Assembly: GCA_049508565.1 (NCBI GenBank)
Contig: JBELAT010000029.1
Span: 1 to 16,632, forward strand
Length of the DNA: 16,632 bases
Source: CAIRNS01 sp049508565
Lineage (GTDB): Bacteria > Elusimicrobiota > Endomicrobiia > Endomicrobiales > CAIRNS01
Direction: 5' to 3'
Shown here: one piece after another, positions 15,029-16,632 of the stretch
Position numbering within the stretch: the first letter of the stretch is position 1
Layout: each line of letters begins with the position of its first letter
Position numbers and translations under genes: made by a program
Notes under the pieces: model-generated
What the model was told of the DNA's origin: nothing
The model's database searches: none
Seen by the model: the letters and a program-made list of their open reading frames with translations, nothing else

Positions 15029-16312
15029 ATGAAGACAATAAAATTAGGTTTGGTAGGCTTTGGAACAGTTGGTAGAGGGGTTGTCAAGATTCTCGAACAA
15101 AACCGGCGTTTGATTGAAAGCCGTATTGGATCTCCCGTTGAAATAGCCGGCATCTGCGATATACGGCCGGTTGAGCCGGCATCACTATATGTGCCGCGGT
15201 ATCAGGATCTTATTGCAGATCCTGAAATCGATATTATTGTCGAACTTATCGGTGGTTATGAGCCCGCGCGGAAGATTATTCTCTCATCGCTCAGGGCCGG
15301 GAAGAACGTGGTGACCGCCAATAAAGCGGTGCTCGCGAAATACTGGAACGAGGTTTTTACGACAGCCCGCGCGTGCGAGAAACTGGTTTATTTCGAAGCT
15401 TCGGTTGCAGGCGCTATCCCCGTTATTAAGGGTCTCAATGAAGGTCTTGCGGCAAACCGCATTGAGAAAATTTCAGGTATATTAAATGGCACAACGAATT
15501 ATATCTTGACGGAGATGACAAAAAAAGGCATTGATTTTGCTCTTGCTTTAAAACAGGCGCAGAAGGCCGGATTTGCAGAGGCAGATCCATCATTCGATCT
15601 TGAAGGAATTGATACCGCCAACAAGCTGGCGATTTTGTCGTCATTAGCTTGGGGAAGCTGGGTCAAGGTTTCACAAGTGTACACCTGCGGCATTACTTCC
15701 GTGACCAAAGAGGATGTATATTTTGCCGCCAAGTTTGGATATGTGATAAAACTTATCGGACAGGCTTACCGGGGACCCCGGGGGCTTTCTCTTTCTGTGC
15801 AGCCATGTCTGGTGCCCAAGAGCCACGCCTTTGCAACGGTTGAGAAAGAATACAATGCGGTCGAGATTCACGGGGATGCTGTTGGCGATGTTATGTTCTA
15901 TGGTAAAGGTGCGGGACAGCTACCGGCAGCCAGTGCTGTCGTTTCAGATATTATCTTCCTTGCGCGGCAGGTTGCAAACAATACCGCGGGCAAAATTCCT
16001 TATATCACCTATGATTCATCTCAAAAAATAAACATCATTGCGCCCAACAAGACTGATGGATCCTATTACTTGCGTTTCCATGCTGTTGATAAACCGGGTG
16101 TGCTCTCAAAGATCTCCGGTGTTCTCGGAAAACACGCCGTTTCCATAGCACGCGTGTACCAGGAAGAGTCACACGGGGCTTCTAAAAAAGGTGTGCCGGT
16201 GATTATGCTGACACATCTGACCAATCATGGCGATCTGCTCAAAGCGCTCAAGGCAATCGATCGTCTGCCGATTGTTAAATCAAAATCCATCCAATTTAAA
16301 ATAGAAGATTAA
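15029..16312 (+). CDS. hom: Homoserine dehydrogenase with C-terminal ACT domain
   Basis: The enzyme reduces aspartate semialdehyde to homoserine with NAD(P)H, the branch point to threonine, methionine and isoleucine. The 427-residue length and three-part architecture match the monofunctional family. The N-terminal Rossmann motif is GLVGFGTVGRG (7-17). The catalytic domain carries TANKAVLAK, EASVAGAIPVIKGLNEGLAANRI, GILNGTTNYIL and EADPSFDLEGIDTANKLAIL, including the conserved Lys, Glu and Asp residues. The C-terminal ACT domain (about 348-425, starting YYLRFHAVDKPGVLSKI) usually gives feedback inhibition by threonine. The start at 15029 has AAGGAA about 10 bases upstream; an in-frame TTG at 15008 is less likely. 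One small deviation is Ala in the usually glycine-rich SVAGG(I/V)P position. Confidence 0.96.
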   Translation: MKTIKLGLVGFGTVGRGVVKILEQNRRLIESRIGSPVEIAGICDIRPVEPASLYVPRYQDLIADPEIDIIVELIGGYEPARKIILSSLRAGKNVVTANKAVLAKYWNEVFTTARACEKLVYFEASVAGAIPVIKGLNEGLAANRIEKISGILNGTTNYILTEMTKKGIDFALALKQAQKAGFAEADPSFDLEGIDTANKLAILSSLAWGSWVKVSQVYTCGITSVTKEDVYFAAKFGYVIKLIGQAYRGPRGLSLSVQPCLVPKSHAFATVEKEYNAVEIHGDAVGDVMFYGKGAGQLPAASAVVSDIIFLARQVANNTAGKIPYITYDSSQKINIIAPNKTDGSYYLRFHAVDKPGVLSKISGVLGKHAVSIARVYQEESHGASKKGVPVIMLTHLTNHGDLLKALKAIDRLPIVKSKSIQFKIED

Positions 16313-16346
16313 TACCAGATGCAGCAGGGATAGCGGGATGCAAAAA

Positions 16347-16378
16347 CAGTCAACCTACAAAAAACAAATGGTTGACAG
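16347..16378 (+). promoter_or_regulatory. BirA-type biotin operator upstream of bioB
   Basis: CAGTCAACC (16347-16355), a 14-base A-rich spacer and GGTTGACAG (16370-16378) form an inverted repeat whose seven inner bases per arm (GTCAACC/GGTTGAC) match exactly. Known BirA operators have the form TTGTnAACC, 14-15 bases, GGTTnACAA. This site fits in arm sequence, spacing and position, 86 bases before a biotin synthase start. The right arm contains TTGACA (16372-16377), a potential -35 box, so bound BirA-biotinyl-AMP would block RNA polymerase. The -10 region 17 bp away (TTTTCT) is poor, leaving the promoter itself unproven. Confidence 0.75.
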
Positions 16379-16464
16379 GCATAAAAACAGCTTGTTTTCT
16401 TTGTAACCGGCAGGATAAAAAAAATCAACGATAGTGCAACCTGGCATTACGGGAGGCAAAAAGT

Positions 16465-16632
16465 ATGGAAAAACTTTATAAAAAATGTATCAATCAGATA
16501 CCCCTGACTCGCAGCGATGCGCGAAGGTTGTTAAAGGCTGACGATGATACTCTTTTGCGGTATGCCAATATGGTTCGCCGGCATTTTAAAGGCGATGGCA
16601 TACACCTGTGCAGTATCATCAACGCTAAATCC
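16465..16632 (+). CDS. bioB: Biotin synthase, N-terminal fragment cut by the window edge
   Basis: The first 56 codons of a radical SAM enzyme that inserts sulfur into dethiobiotin, the last step of biotin synthesis. The visible part contains the helical lead-in LTRSDARRLLKADDDTLLRYANMVRRHF and then GIHLCSIINAKS, which in BioB immediately precedes the GxCxEDCxxC cluster-binding loop. That loop would fall just past the window end. GGGAGG lies 8 bases before the ATG, a strong ribosome site. The BirA-type operator upstream independently supports the identification. A BioB-like radical SAM relative such as HydE or PylB is possible but less likely given the operator. Confidence 0.85.
   Translation, partial: MEKLYKKCINQIPLTRSDARRLLKADDDTLLRYANMVRRHFKGDGIHLCSIINAKS

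Noticed and set aside
1..16632. CRISPR arrays, tRNA or rRNA genes, toxin-antitoxin pairs and phage genes.
   Set aside because: None was seen on reading both strands. The only extended repeat is the in-frame TPR-coding array.

Overview
The window reads as bacterial chromosome of moderate GC content. Most of it is housekeeping metabolism, with an envelope or exopolysaccharide locus at the left end. The lineage cannot be fixed from the sequence. The paired NfnA/NfnB-type electron-bifurcating transhydrogenase subunits suggest an anaerobic or fermentative lifestyle. Clear sigma70-type promoters and Shine-Dalgarno sites show that ordinary bacterial expression signals apply.

Layout. (1) Positions 1-105 hold the 3' tail of a plus-strand gene, possibly a transposase. 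(2) Positions 237-6824, minus strand, are the envelope region. A very large extracytoplasmic protein of 1331 residues combines a DUF2334 deacetylase-like domain, a GATase-like fold, a glycoside-hydrolase-like barrel and a C-terminal membrane anchor. It is translationally coupled (ATGA overlap) to a processive family 2 glycosyltransferase. Beyond them, under its own promoter, lies a zinc-ribbon/TPR membrane protein. The deacetylase plus synthase pair resembles YdaL/YdaM of the Bacillus subtilis yda exopolysaccharide operon, and the deacetylase plus hydrolase fusion parallels PgaB and PelA. (3) cysE (6908-7645) has its own promoter and a likely terminator. (4) Positions 7784-12787, minus strand, are a tight five-gene operon: HNH nuclease, trpB2-type tryptophan synthase beta, nfnA, nfnB and a ZIP metal transporter. 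It is driven by a perfect consensus promoter placed so close to the HNH start that the mRNA should be almost leaderless. (5) An HU-like gene is transcribed divergently. It is followed on the plus strand by a small membrane protein overlapping a class I aminotransferase, then homoserine dehydrogenase with a C-terminal ACT domain. (6) The right edge holds the first 56 codons of biotin synthase, preceded by an inverted repeat that fits a BirA operator.

How the genes work together. The right half serves amino-acid and cofactor metabolism: aspartate-family synthesis and transamination, serine activation for cysteine, indole to tryptophan, NADPH/ferredoxin balance and biotin. The left region probably builds, modifies and trims a secreted polysaccharide. 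The least conventional object is the 1331-residue multidomain protein with its coupled synthase. The best-supported new regulatory calls are the BirA-type operator, the near-leaderless HNH promoter and the cysE promoter.
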